Source of the DNA: Cyanosarcina radialis HA8281-LM2
GTDB taxonomy: Bacteria > Cyanobacteriota > Cyanobacteriia > Cyanobacteriales > CCAP-1448
Assembly (NCBI GenBank): GCA_019359615.1
Contig: JAHHHA010000003.1
Location: forward strand, 124,001-188,000
Direction: 5' to 3'
DNA length: 64,000 nt
A program made the translations under genes and the position numbers. Positions 54,321 to 62,714 of the stretch are shown here, piece by piece (the first letter of the stretch is position 1; every line of letters begins with the position of its first letter). The notes under the pieces are model-generated. The model did not search any database. It was not told where the DNA came from and worked only from the letters and a program-made list of their open reading frames with translations.

Positions 54321-55856
54321 ATGGACGACTCTTCTCCCAATCGAGAAATCGAACGTCACCGGGCTGCGATGATTCGTAGCGATCTGTCTTTGCCAGTACG
54401 TCTAGCCCTAGAAACAGGACTCTTCACCCCAGATACTACCTTCTTCGACTACGGTTGCGGTCGCGGCGGCGATGTGGAACGCATAGTTCAGCAAGGATAT
54501 AGCGCCGCTGGGTGGGACCCCTATTACCGCCCCGATAGCCCTCTTACCCCAGCCGACATCGTTAACCTGGGCTATATCATTAACGTCATCGAACACCCTC
54601 CCGAACGTCGAGAAGCCTTACTAAAAGCCTGGGAACTAGCGGGGCAAGTTTTAATCGTTTCTGCCCAAGTTTTAATTAGCCAGCGGGGTTCCGGGCAAGT
54701 TGCCTACGGCGATGGCATTATTACCTGTCGCAATACCTTTCAAAAATACTACGACCAACAAGAACTTAAAAGCTACATCGACCAGGTTTTAAACGTCGAT
54801 GCGATTCCCGTAGGATTGGGCATTTACTTTATCTTTCGCGACGAACAAGCTAAAGAAAACTTTCGGGCTTCTTATTTTTATTCTCGTACCACCACGCCCA
54901 GAATTCGAGTTAACTCTAAGAAATTTGAAGACTATCAAGAACTGCTAACACCGCTAATGGATTTTGTCGCCAAACGCGGCCGACTGCCGATAAAAAGAGA
55001 GGTAAGTTTCGAGCGAGCAATTCAGGAAGAATTTATCAATTTTAAGCGAGCATTTCAGGTAATTTTACAAGTTACAGACCGAGATGAGTGGGAAGCGATC
55101 GCCCAAAAACGCCGCGAAGATATTATCGTCTACTTAGCTTTGAGCTATTTCCGCTCCGGTCCGCAATTTAAAAAACAGACGACAGCAGTGCAAAACGATA
55201 TCAAATCTCTTTTCGGCACCTTACGTCTAGCTGATGAAATCGCTAAATCGATGCTCTTGGACTTAAAAGAACCCAGAGCGATCGCTAAGTGTTGTCAAAA
55301 AAGTAAGATTGGTAAAATATTACCTACAGCGCTCTACGTCCATATTTCCGCTTTAGAAAAACTCGACCCTTTATTAAGGATTTATGAAGGTTGTGCCAGC
55401 AGTACGATCGGCCGTCCTAAAAATACGACGCTGATCAAGTTACATACCAACAAACCGCAAATCTCCTATCTTTATTACCCCGAATTTGATAGCGATCCTC
55501 ATCCGAGTTTATCTACTAGCGTTAGGGTAGAATTGCAAGATTTACAAGTTGACTACCGCGACTATCGATCGTCAATCAACCCACCTATTTTGCACCGCAA
55601 GGAAACTTTTATCGCCCCAGATTATCCCCAATACGAAAAATTTGCCAAACTCACCAAGCAAGAAGAAGATTGGGGATTGTTAGACGATATTCACACTATT
55701 GGCACTCGTAAAGGTTGGCAAAAATGTTTAGAAGATAACTGTGCCGAAATTAAAAATTATCGAGTTTACTGGCGCAAAGATGCCGATCCATATCGGATCA
55801 AACTCTTAAAGTCTGCTCGTCGCCAGCGGGACAGGGAAGAGGGGGAGCATTCTTAA
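54321..55856 (+). CDS. DNA phosphorothioation-associated putative methyltransferase
   Basis: 511 residues from the ATG at 54321; a TTG at 54261 would overlap dndE. The N-terminal part has a SAM-binding loop FFDYGCGRGGDVERI (residues 41-55), then GYIINVIEHPPERREAL. The large C-terminal region is family-specific (RKDADPYRIKLLKSARRQRDRE at the end). It belongs to the Dnd-associated methyltransferase family found in many cyanobacterial dnd clusters; the substrate is unknown. Last gene of the island on this strand. Confidence 0.9.
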   Translation: MDDSSPNREIERHRAAMIRSDLSLPVRLALETGLFTPDTTFFDYGCGRGGDVERIVQQGYSAAGWDPYYRPDSPLTPADIVNLGYIINVIEHPPERREALLKAWELAGQVLIVSAQVLISQRGSGQVAYGDGIITCRNTFQKYYDQQELKSYIDQVLNVDAIPVGLGIYFIFRDEQAKENFRASYFYSRTTTPRIRVNSKKFEDYQELLTPLMDFVAKRGRLPIKREVSFERAIQEEFINFKRAFQVILQVTDRDEWEAIAQKRREDIIVYLALSYFRSGPQFKKQTTAVQNDIKSLFGTLRLADEIAKSMLLDLKEPRAIAKCCQKSKIGKILPTALYVHISALEKLDPLLRIYEGCASSTIGRPKNTTLIKLHTNKPQISYLYYPEFDSDPHPSLSTSVRVELQDLQVDYRDYRSSINPPILHRKETFIAPDYPQYEKFAKLTKQEEDWGLLDDIHTIGTRKGWQKCLEDNCAEIKNYRVYWRKDADPYRIKLLKSARRQRDREEGEHS

Positions 55857-55892
55857 CTCAACACTCAACACTTCACACTCCACACTCCAAAA

Positions 55893-57050
55893 TTATCGCT
55901 GCAAATTGCGGGGATCGAGGGCATCGCGCAATCCATCGCCTAATAGGTTAAAAGCCAAAATTGTCAGGATAATCAGCAAAGCTGGAGGCCAAATCAGCCA
56001 AGGTTGTAGCACCAAAATCGAAAAATTGGTTCCCGACGACAACAACTTGCCCCAGGAAGCATCAGGTTCTGCAATTCCCAACCCAATCAAACTTAAAACC
56101 GATTCTGCCACAATAAATCCAGGCACGGCTAAAGTGGCAGAAATAATCATATAAGTAGTTGTTTGAGGCAAAATATGACGCAGGATGATATGCAAAGGTT
56201 TAGCCCCCATTGCTCTTGCAGCTTGTACGAAGTCCCGCTCTTTAATTGATAATACTTGCCCTCTAATTACTCGTGCTAGCCCTGCCCAATTGACAAATGA
56301 AGTAATTAGCACGATCAATAAAAATCGCTGACTGCTACTTAGTCCTAGCGGTAAAACCACAGTCAACGACACCAGCAGATAGATAGTTGGAATAGACATC
56401 AACACTTCTGTTAACCGCATGATAGTGGCATCAACCCAACCACCGAAATAACCAGATATACCCCCAACTAACATTCCTAGAGGAAAGGTAATGGCAATGC
56501 CAACTAAACCAATGCTGAGACTAATTCTACCGCCATGGATCAACCGACTAAACTGATCGCGCGATCGCTCGTCAGTACCTAAAAGATTGATTTTACCTTC
56601 TCCCTCAGTGCCGAACAAATGCCAATTGCTGGGGATTCCTGGAAACAATGCTACATCCTGCCATTTCCATTGATACACCGACTTCGACCTCTGATTTACT
56701 CTTACCCATTGAGGTAAAGGTAAACTCATGCGCAAAAAGTCATACTTGGCACCTCTAGCAAACAAACGGATTGGTGAAGGTTTAGTTTTGTCAACAATCA
56801 GTTGACGTTCCCCAGTTTCTATATCGATTTTTCCCTGCTTGGTTGGATATACATGAGGCCCGATAAACTGTCCTGCTTCGTTCTGCCAGTAAATCTGCGT
56901 CGGTGGCAGCAGCGAACCCTCTGGCTGAGAATCATAGGGATCGTAAGGAGCAACAAAATCAGCAGCAATGACGCATAGGTAGAAAAATAACAGCAGCAAA
57001 GCTCCCAAGCGAGCTAAGTTATTTTTTTGCAGTTTCTGCCACCAGTTCAT
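55893..57050 (-). CDS. Oligopeptide/dipeptide-type ABC transporter permease (DppC/OppC-like)
   Basis: 385 residues. One N-terminal helix, a large periplasmic loop of about 140 residues, then the BPD_transp_1 permease core with EAA motif (EKRDFVQAARAMGAKPLHIILRHILPQTTTYMI in outline). The insert between helix 1 and the core (IYWQNEAGQFIGPHVYPTKQ) is a family feature of the larger OppC group. No binding protein or ATPase gene is adjacent. It converges with the methyltransferase gene. Confidence 0.92.
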   Translation of the reverse strand: MNWWQKLQKNNLARLGALLLLFFYLCVIAADFVAPYDPYDSQPEGSLLPPTQIYWQNEAGQFIGPHVYPTKQGKIDIETGERQLIVDKTKPSPIRLFARGAKYDFLRMSLPLPQWVRVNQRSKSVYQWKWQDVALFPGIPSNWHLFGTEGEGKINLLGTDERSRDQFSRLIHGGRISLSIGLVGIAITFPLGMLVGGISGYFGGWVDATIMRLTEVLMSIPTIYLLVSLTVVLPLGLSSSQRFLLIVLITSFVNWAGLARVIRGQVLSIKERDFVQAARAMGAKPLHIILRHILPQTTTYMIISATLAVPGFIVAESVLSLIGLGIAEPDASWGKLLSSGTNFSILVLQPWLIWPPALLIILTILAFNLLGDGLRDALDPRNLQR

Positions 57051-57096
57051 AATTTAGTTCTATAATTGAATACCTGATAGTTTAACAATATCGGTT

Positions 57097-57168
57097 GCGG
57101 GTGTAATTCAGTGGTAGAATGTCACCTTCCCAAGGTGAACGTCGTGGGTTCGAGTCCCATCACCCGCT
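57097..57168 (+). tRNA. tRNA-Gly(CCC)
   Basis: 72 nt. The acceptor stem GCGGGTG pairs with CACCCGC, the discriminator is T, and the anticodon stem TCACC/GGTGA closes the 7-nt loop TTCCCAA, giving anticodon CCC. The T arm is GTGGGTTCGAGTCCCAT. No encoded CCA end. The next bases are heptamer repeats. Confidence 0.93.
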
Positions 57169-57176
57169 TAAGGAAG

Positions 57177-57235
57177 TGAGAAGTGTTGAGTGTTGAGTGT
57201 GAAGTTGAGAATGTGAAGTGTGAAGCATTGAGTTA
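57177..57235. repeat. GTGTTGA heptamer array downstream of tRNA-Gly
   Basis: Tandem GAGTGTT and GAAGTGT heptamers between the tRNA and the 3' end of trpA. Confidence 0.75.
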
Positions 57236-57308
57236 AAAATTCTCCTCTGCGCCATCTTCCTCAATCTAACTTGGCCCCCTAAATGACTAGCACCTTAATT
57301 CTTTTTAC

Positions 57309-58109
57309 TTATTCGATCGCGCTTTTGAGACTGCGACAAAATCGATCGATCTCGTCTAATCTTTCTGGAGATGTTCCGGCAGTCAATTTTTGCACGAAGG
57401 CACTACCCACGATAACGGCATCGGCTCCCCACTCTTTTACTTGTCGGGCGTGTTCTGGTTGAGAAATACCAAACCCCACCCCAATTGGTTTATCGGTGAC
57501 GCTCCGCAACTGTTGGAGTAAATCTTTGACTCGGCTTTCGACGTGAGAACGAGTACCAGTAACCCCCGTAACGCTAACCAGGTAAATGAATCCTTGAGAT
57601 TGGCGAGCGATCGCAGCTATCCTTTCTTGGGGGGTAGTAGGGGCCACCAGCAATACTACTTCCACTCCGACCTCGGATGCTACTTCCAGCAACGCATCCG
57701 CCTCTTCTAGGGGTAAATCTGGCACTACTAACCCTTTGACACCCGCAGCCGCAATTTGACTTAAAAAAGCTTTAATCCCTCGATACAAAATCGGGTTGTA
57801 GTAGTTAAAGAGGATGATGGGCGACTTCACATCTTTACTGGCGCTCTCGACTACAGCTAAAACATCATCCAAGCGCACGCCTTTTTGCAAGGCGCGAGTT
57901 GCTGCTGCTTGAATTACTGGTCCGTCTGCCAGCGGGTCGGAGTAGGGAACGCCTAGTTCGATTAGGTCTGCACCAGCGGCATCTAGAACCCGCAAAGCCT
58001 CAGCAGTAGTCTGTAAATCTGGATCGCCAGCGGTGATAAAAGGAATCAAAGCACACCGCTTAGCTTGACGCAGTGAATCGAAGCAACTAGAGAGCGATAC
58101 TATCTTCAT
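57309..58109 (-). CDS. trpA: Tryptophan synthase alpha chain
   Basis: 266 residues. Converts indole-3-glycerol phosphate to indole with TrpB. Catalytic marks: [30 protein letters not shown] (active-site Glu and Asp), and [25 protein letters not shown]. Third gene of the common cyanobacterial ndhL-DUF3007-trpA order. Confidence 0.97.
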   Translation of the reverse strand: MKIVSLSSCFDSLRQAKRCALIPFITAGDPDLQTTAEALRVLDAAGADLIELGVPYSDPLADGPVIQAAATRALQKGVRLDDVLAVVESASKDVKSPIILFNYYNPILYRGIKAFLSQIAAAGVKGLVVPDLPLEEADALLEVASEVGVEVVLLVAPTTPQERIAAIARQSQGFIYLVSVTGVTGTRSHVESRVKDLLQQLRSVTDKPIGVGFGISQPEHARQVKEWGADAVIVGSAFVQKLTAGTSPERLDEIDRFCRSLKSAIE

Positions 58110-58119
58110 CCTTCATCAT

Positions 58120-58434
58120 TCATCCTTCATCATTCTTTCGTTCTCGTTCGATTTCGGCTTGCAGGCGCTCGATTTCTTCAGGTGTCATTTCTTCTAGTTT
58201 CTTCTGTAAGACGGCATCCTCATAATCTTGCAACTGCTGATTATAAGTCATGCGTTTGGTGCCGACGCGGAACAAATAGGTGAGCAACCAACCGATTAAC
58301 CCGCCAACTAGTACAACCTGACTCCAAATCCCAGCCTTGACGCTATCTAGTCCAGCTAGCTGCAAGAACCAATAAGCTAGACCGCCACCAGCAAAGATGG
58401 CTATACCGATTAAAATGACATCAACTCGTCTCAT
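58120..58434 (-). CDS. DUF3007 family membrane protein
   Basis: 104 residues, two helices and a charged, coiled-coil C terminus (EMTPEEIERLQAEIERERK). DUF3007 is conserved between ndhL and trpA in cyanobacteria and has a plastid relative; the function is not established. It is 10 bp upstream of trpA on the same strand. Confidence 0.92.
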   Translation of the reverse strand: MRRVDVILIGIAIFAGGGLAYWFLQLAGLDSVKAGIWSQVVLVGGLIGWLLTYLFRVGTKRMTYNQQLQDYEDAVLQKKLEEMTPEEIERLQAEIERERKNDEG

Positions 58435-58455
58435 AGCGACTTGACAGCGATCGAT

Positions 58456-58668
58456 CTAGGCCTCAACTTGCCGCCGTTTGGGACGAAAATTTAAAATCGG
58501 ACTCAACAGCAATAGTCCTGGAAAGAAAAAGAACACCAAAAAGTACATGAACCCTCGTTCAAAAGAGCTAGCCACATACCAACGCTTTTGCAGGTAGATA
58601 TAGATAAATCCAGGAACCACCAACAGGTAGGCTCCACTCAAAACCAAATATAGCAGGGCTACAACCAT
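58456..58668 (-). CDS. ndhL: NAD(P)H-quinone oxidoreductase subunit L
   Basis: 70 residues, two membrane helices, ending in [14 protein letters not shown], diagnostic for NdhL. It supports CO2 uptake-related NDH-1 function. It starts the ndhL-DUF3007-trpA unit, which reads away from the tRNA-Leu gene. Confidence 0.94.
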   Translation of the reverse strand: MVVALLYLVLSGAYLLVVPGFIYIYLQKRWYVASSFERGFMYFLVFFFFPGLLLLSPILNFRPKRRQVEA

Positions 58669-58836
58669 ATGTATGCTCGAAGAACGCAGGAAGGTCGAAC
58701 TTTTCCATTCTACAGCCTTATGGCAAAGGATCTAGAGCGTCGATCGACGTGCCATCAAGAAAAAATATCTCTAGATTGGGGTTGCAGAGAACACCCTGTT
58801 AATGTTGGAATAAGTAAGCATAGATTTTTCAATCCA

Positions 58837-58921
58837 GGGGGCGTGGCGGAATGGCAGACGCTACGGACTTAAAATCCGTTTCTCCGAAAAGAGAGTGTGG
58901 GTTCAAGTCCCACCGCCCCCA
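58837..58921 (+). tRNA. tRNA-Leu(UAA), no group I intron
   Basis: 85 nt. The acceptor stem GGGGGCG pairs with CGCCCCC and the discriminator is A. The anticodon stem ACGGA/TCCGT closes the loop CTTAAAA, giving anticodon UAA. A long variable arm (TTCTCCGAAAAGAGAG) marks it as type II. In many cyanobacteria this gene has a group I intron after the U of the anticodon; here the anticodon is uninterrupted. Confidence 0.94.
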
Positions 58922-58925
58922 CTAA

Positions 58926-59054
58926 CCAAACTCCCTTAATCAAAAGGTTTTCCCTGAATGGGTCGAAAAATTTACCCAAAACTATTTTGAGTCGCGCCCT
59001 CAGACCCCCACCAAGCTCAACACCTTCAAGAAAGAATTCACTTTTGGGAATTGA
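58926..59054 (+). pseudogene. Possible integrase (tyrosine recombinase) fragment next to tRNA-Leu
   Basis: A frame of 42 codons without a start begins 5 bp after the tRNA and ends at a TGA. It reads FPEWVEKFTQNYFESRPQ then TPTKLNTFKKEFTFGN, like the N-terminal core-binding part of tyrosine recombinases. Integrases often lie at the 3' end of their target tRNA. No catalytic part is left. The assignment rests on pattern only. Confidence 0.4.
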
Positions 59055-59077
59055 ATGAATTTAATGAAAATACCTCC

Positions 59078-59233
59078 TCAAACCTGAAAATGGATGGTGG
59101 CAGGGGATTGGTAATCAAGAGACTGATGTAATCGCCGATAGTTGTAGAACTCAAAGTAGTGAGCTAAGTTCTCCTGCGCTAAAGTCAGAGTCTGATAATC
59201 TTTGAGGTAAAATTTATCCTCCTCCGCCCTATA
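59078..59233 (-). pseudogene. 3' remnant of an IS3-family transposase (orfB)
   Basis: On the minus strand the last about 50 codons read EEDKFYLKDYQTLTLAQENL then AHYFEFYNYRRLHQSLDYQ and SPATIHFQV-stop. This is the end of the DDE integrase core of IS3-family transposases (HxYFxFYNxxRxHQSLxYxTPxxvy). The 5' part is missing: yjbQ begins directly at the break. No inverted terminal repeat was identified. It is a dead fragment. Confidence 0.82.
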
Positions 59234-59638
59234 CTATCCAGTAATTCGCAGCCAAACTTGCCTAGCCGATCGCGGGCCGTCAAATTCAAAGAAATAAATC
59301 GATTGATAAGTTCCCAATTGTAGCTGACCTCCAGCAATTAAAACTGTTTGAGAAGTGCCAATTAAAGCTGCTTTAATATGCGAAGCAGCATTTTTCCTTT
59401 CGGTTTCATGCAAGTAAGGAATATCTTTAGGAACCAGTCGCTCTAAAGCATTCAGTAAGTCGATATGAACGTTAGGATCGGCATTTTCTTGAATGCAAAC
59501 GCTGGCGGTAGTATGGGGCACATAAATCGTACAAATTCCTTCAGAAATCTGGGCGGCATTTACTGCCGATTGCACTTGCATAGTAATATCGATAATTTCT
59601 GTTTTTTGTTGCGTATTAACGTGGAATTTGTGCATCAT
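59234..59638 (-). CDS. YjbQ/UPF0047 family protein
   Basis: 134 residues. The family marks are ICTIYVPHTTASVCIQENADPNVHIDLLNAL, HIKAALIGTSQTVLIAGGQLQLGTYQSIYFFEFDGPR. The conserved histidines (H47 region, H109 region) bind a metal or phosphate. YjbQ proteins show thiamine-phosphate-synthase-like activity in vitro; the physiological role is open. The gene ends directly against the IS3 remnant. Confidence 0.9.
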   Translation of the reverse strand: MMHKFHVNTQQKTEIIDITMQVQSAVNAAQISEGICTIYVPHTTASVCIQENADPNVHIDLLNALERLVPKDIPYLHETERKNAASHIKAALIGTSQTVLIAGGQLQLGTYQSIYFFEFDGPRSARQVWLRITG

Positions 59639-59944
59639 ATTGGTATCCTTATAGCTCTAGCGATTGGAATCGCCGCTACACAAACTTTCGTCCGTCGGCG
59701 CGGACTTCAAGATTTAGTACCAGTATATAGAACTGAAGCGATCGCTCCTCCATCTCAAACTTTCGGTAAACCCGGTTAGAATAGGTAAGCCGTAGATTGA
59801 GAGACAAGGGAGAGAGAGCGAAGAGAGGGGAGACACGGGGAGGGCAGAGGGGAGAGAATTCTTTAACTCCATACTCCACACTCCACACTTCTCAGTTCTT
59901 AAACTCCGAACTCCGAATTCCGAACTCCGAACTCCCAACACCAT
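59639..59944. other. Intergenic region yjbQ-der with heptamer repeats
   Basis: About 306 bp. The half next to der is made of short purine-rich repeats (GGGAGA) and CCGAACT heptamers (59895-59940). The half next to yjbQ has an open frame (ending GKPG, 59779) with no start codon of its own. Confidence 0.5.
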
Positions 59945-61306
59945 ATGTCTTTACCTATAGTTGCTATTATCGGTCGCCCGAACGTGGGCAAATCAACTCT
60001 GGCCAATCGTTTGGCTGGAGACAACGACGCGATCGTCCATGACGAACCAGGCGTAACCCGCGATCGCACTTATCGTCAGGCCTTTTGGCGCGATCGAGAA
60101 TTTACGATCGTCGATACGGGTGGTTTAGTATTTGACGACGATACCGAATTTTTACCTCTGATCCGCGAACAGGCAATGCTGGCCCTCTCAGAGGCCAGTG
60201 CTGCCATATTTATTGTTGACGGCCAAGCGGGATTGACAACGGGGGATGAAACCATTGCTGAGTGGTTGCGCCAACAACCCGTACCAGTGCTATTAGCGGT
60301 GAATAAATGCGAGTCGCCCCAACAAGGTTTAATCCAAGCGTCGGAGTTTTGGCAACTGGGATTAGACGAACCTTTTCCAGTATCGGGGATTCATGGTAGC
60401 GGGACGGGGGAATTGCTAGACCAATTAATTACTCACCTGCCAGCGGCGGACGAAATTGCTGAAACAAATGAGATTAAAGTAGCGATCGTCGGGCGGCCAA
60501 ATGTGGGTAAATCTAGCTTGTTAAATGCTTTTGTGGGAGAAACTCGATCGATCGTCAGTCCGATTTCTGGGACTACCCGCGATGCGATCGATATGGTGGT
60601 GCAGCACCAAGATCGAACTTATCGCTTGATCGATACCGCCGGAATTCGCAAGAAGAAAAATGTGGAATACGGGCCGGAGTTTTTTGGCATCAATCGGGCT
60701 TTTAAAGCGATTCGGCGGGCAGATGTAGTGCTGTTAGTAGTTGATGCGATCGATGGCGTGACCGAACAAGACCAAAAGCTGGCTGGGAGAATTGAGGAAG
60801 AAGGCCGCGCTTGCGTTATTGTCGTCAATAAATGGGATGCGATCGAAAAGGATAACCATACCATTTACGAGCATGAAAAGCTGGTTAAAGACCGACTGTA
60901 TTTTATCGAGTGGGCAGAAACCATTTTTGTCAGTGCTTTAACCGGCCAGCGGGTGGAAAAAATTCTCGATTTAGTCAACATTGCCGCTGAAGAACACCTA
61001 CGTCGCGTCTCTACAGCGGTAATCAACGAAGTCTTGCAAGAAGCGATTAGCTGGCACTCTCCCCCTACTTCCAGGCAAGGACGACAGGGGAAAATTTATT
61101 ACGGCACTCAAGTTAGAAGCCAACCGCCGACGATCGTGTTATTCGTGAACGATCGCGATCGGTTTAACGAAAATTACCGCCGTTATATCGAAAGCCAATT
61201 TCGCCAACAATTAGGCTTTAGGGGAACTCCTCTCAGGTTGATGTGGCGCAGTAAAAAAGTGCGCGAAATGGAACGTAATAACGTCAATCGTGCTACGCGA
61301 GTTTGA
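59945..61306 (+). CDS. der: GTPase Der (EngA)
   Basis: 453 residues, two tandem G domains and a C-terminal KH-like domain, needed for 50S ribosome assembly. First G domain: [10 protein letters not shown] (residues 9-18), DTGGL, NKCE. Second: [28 protein letters not shown]. The C terminus has [12 protein letters not shown] and [12 protein letters not shown]. The start is an ATG at the end of a heptamer array. Confidence 0.97.
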   Translation: MSLPIVAIIGRPNVGKSTLANRLAGDNDAIVHDEPGVTRDRTYRQAFWRDREFTIVDTGGLVFDDDTEFLPLIREQAMLALSEASAAIFIVDGQAGLTTGDETIAEWLRQQPVPVLLAVNKCESPQQGLIQASEFWQLGLDEPFPVSGIHGSGTGELLDQLITHLPAADEIAETNEIKVAIVGRPNVGKSSLLNAFVGETRSIVSPISGTTRDAIDMVVQHQDRTYRLIDTAGIRKKKNVEYGPEFFGINRAFKAIRRADVVLLVVDAIDGVTEQDQKLAGRIEEEGRACVIVVNKWDAIEKDNHTIYEHEKLVKDRLYFIEWAETIFVSALTGQRVEKILDLVNIAAEEHLRRVSTAVINEVLQEAISWHSPPTSRQGRQGKIYYGTQVRSQPPTIVLFVNDRDRFNENYRRYIESQFRQQLGFRGTPLRLMWRSKKVREMERNNVNRATRV

Positions 61307-61330
61307 CAATAACTCAGCGCATAGAATTCG

Positions 61331-61388
61331 CGGCTACATAAACGAAGTCCGCCTGCGCGGACTAAAGAATTAATGGGATTTTAAAACC
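61331..61388. repeat. GCGGCTACAT-type dispersed repeat, copy 1
   Basis: Contains AAGTCCGCCTGCGCGGACTA and GGGATTTTAAAA. A direct-orientation copy lies at 63794-63852, on the other side of the cysteine desulfurase-PLD pair. Confidence 0.8.
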
Positions 61389-61550
61389 AAATTGGCTATT
61401 ACATGGCTGACTGAGAATATGGCGATCGTCCTTCGGGGCGATCGAGGATTGGAACCACGATCCTCCCTTAAAATTGGGTTAGTGTTTACGTTGCGATCGT
61501 CCTACAGTCTCATACCCCTGGATCGGGTGCATTGCTCTAACGGAAGAAGT

Positions 61551-62708
61551 TTATAGAAGTTGATGAATTTGATTTACGGCATCGACGAGCAGAGAAGAAG
61601 CTATTTGGATTTCTGCTTGGGTGGTAAATTTACCAATACCAATTCTTAAAGCTCCTTCGATTAAATTTTCTGCCAGATTCATAGCCTGTAAAACGTGAGA
61701 TGGAGCCACAACTCCCGACGAACAAGCTGCACCTGTAGAAATAGCTAATTGGTGGCGAAGTCTAGCAATTATGGCACTATTAGGAACGTCAGGGATAGAA
61801 ATATGTAAGTTTCCTGCTAAGCGGTTGTTTGAGTCTCCATTTACTACTAAGTCGGGAATTGCAGCTTGCAGCAAGTTTTGCAATCGATTGCGCAAAATTG
61901 CGATCGCATCTTCATCTGCTGTCATTTCCAATTGTCTCAATTTACAAGCTTCTCCTAAACCCACAATTCCGGGAACGTTGAGCGTACCCGATCTAATTCC
62001 CCGTTGATGTCCGCCGCCATAAATTATAGGTTCCAGATCGCAATCTTTTTTTACTACTAATACCCCAATTCCCTTGGGTGCATAAAGTTTATGACCTGAA
62101 ATAGCTAGATAGGTAATCCCCCAATCTTGAAAGTCGATGGGAATTTTACCGACTGCTTGCGAAGCATCGCACAAAAAAGGGATATGGTATTGTTGGGCCA
62201 TCGCTCCAATTTGTTCGATGGGGTAAGCTGTCCCCACTTCGTTGTTAGCAGCCATGACGCAGAGCAAGGAAGCACCTTCCGAACATACCTTTTCCAGATG
62301 TTCTAGATCGATTTGAGCCTGTTGGTTTACTCGCAACCAGGTAATTTCGGCCAGTCCTTTTTTAGCTAAAGCTTTACAAGTATCTAAAACCGCTTTGTGT
62401 TCCACTGGGGAAACAATTATTCTGGCGGGTTTATCCAGTTTAGCGATTTGCCCTTGAATTGCCAGATTAATACTTTCTGTGGCTCCCGACGTAAAAATGA
62501 TTTCCTTGGGAGAAGCGCCGATTAATTCAGCTACTTGTTGGCAAGCTCGTTTGACCGCTTGGGCTGCTTCGTCTCCATACACATGGTCTACACTACTAGC
62601 ATTACCAAAATCAGAGGTCATATAGGACATGACTTTTTCTGCTACTCTAGGGTCAACGGGAGTAGTTGAATGGTAATCGAGGTAAATAATATCTTTTGAT
62701 GCAGCCAT
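61551..62708 (-). CDS. Cysteine desulfurase (DndA/IscS-like)
   Basis: 385 residues, class V PLP enzyme that takes sulfur from cysteine as a persulfide. The PLP lysine is K207 (ISGHKLYAPKG) and the persulfide cysteine C329 (STGAACSSG). The N-terminal YLDYHSTTPVDPRV and FGNASSVDHVYG are typical of DndA/IscS enzymes. It follows a PLD-nuclease gene by 6 bp on the same strand. No DndA is encoded within the Dnd island, so this enzyme is the nearest candidate sulfur donor; it may instead be a general desulfurase. Confidence 0.92.
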   Translation of the reverse strand: MAASKDIIYLDYHSTTPVDPRVAEKVMSYMTSDFGNASSVDHVYGDEAAQAVKRACQQVAELIGASPKEIIFTSGATESINLAIQGQIAKLDKPARIIVSPVEHKAVLDTCKALAKKGLAEITWLRVNQQAQIDLEHLEKVCSEGASLLCVMAANNEVGTAYPIEQIGAMAQQYHIPFLCDASQAVGKIPIDFQDWGITYLAISGHKLYAPKGIGVLVVKKDCDLEPIIYGGGHQRGIRSGTLNVPGIVGLGEACKLRQLEMTADEDAIAILRNRLQNLLQAAIPDLVVNGDSNNRLAGNLHISIPDVPNSAIIARLRHQLAISTGAACSSGVVAPSHVLQAMNLAENLIEGALRIGIGKFTTQAEIQIASSLLVDAVNQIHQLL

Positions 62709-62714
62709 TCTTTG

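Noticed and set aside
59465-59779. Plus-strand frame antisense to yjbQ and continuing beyond it
   Set aside because: The first half is antisense to yjbQ. The tail (RRRGLQDLVPVYRTEA, ending GKPG) has coding-like codons but no start of its own; it may be a remnant.
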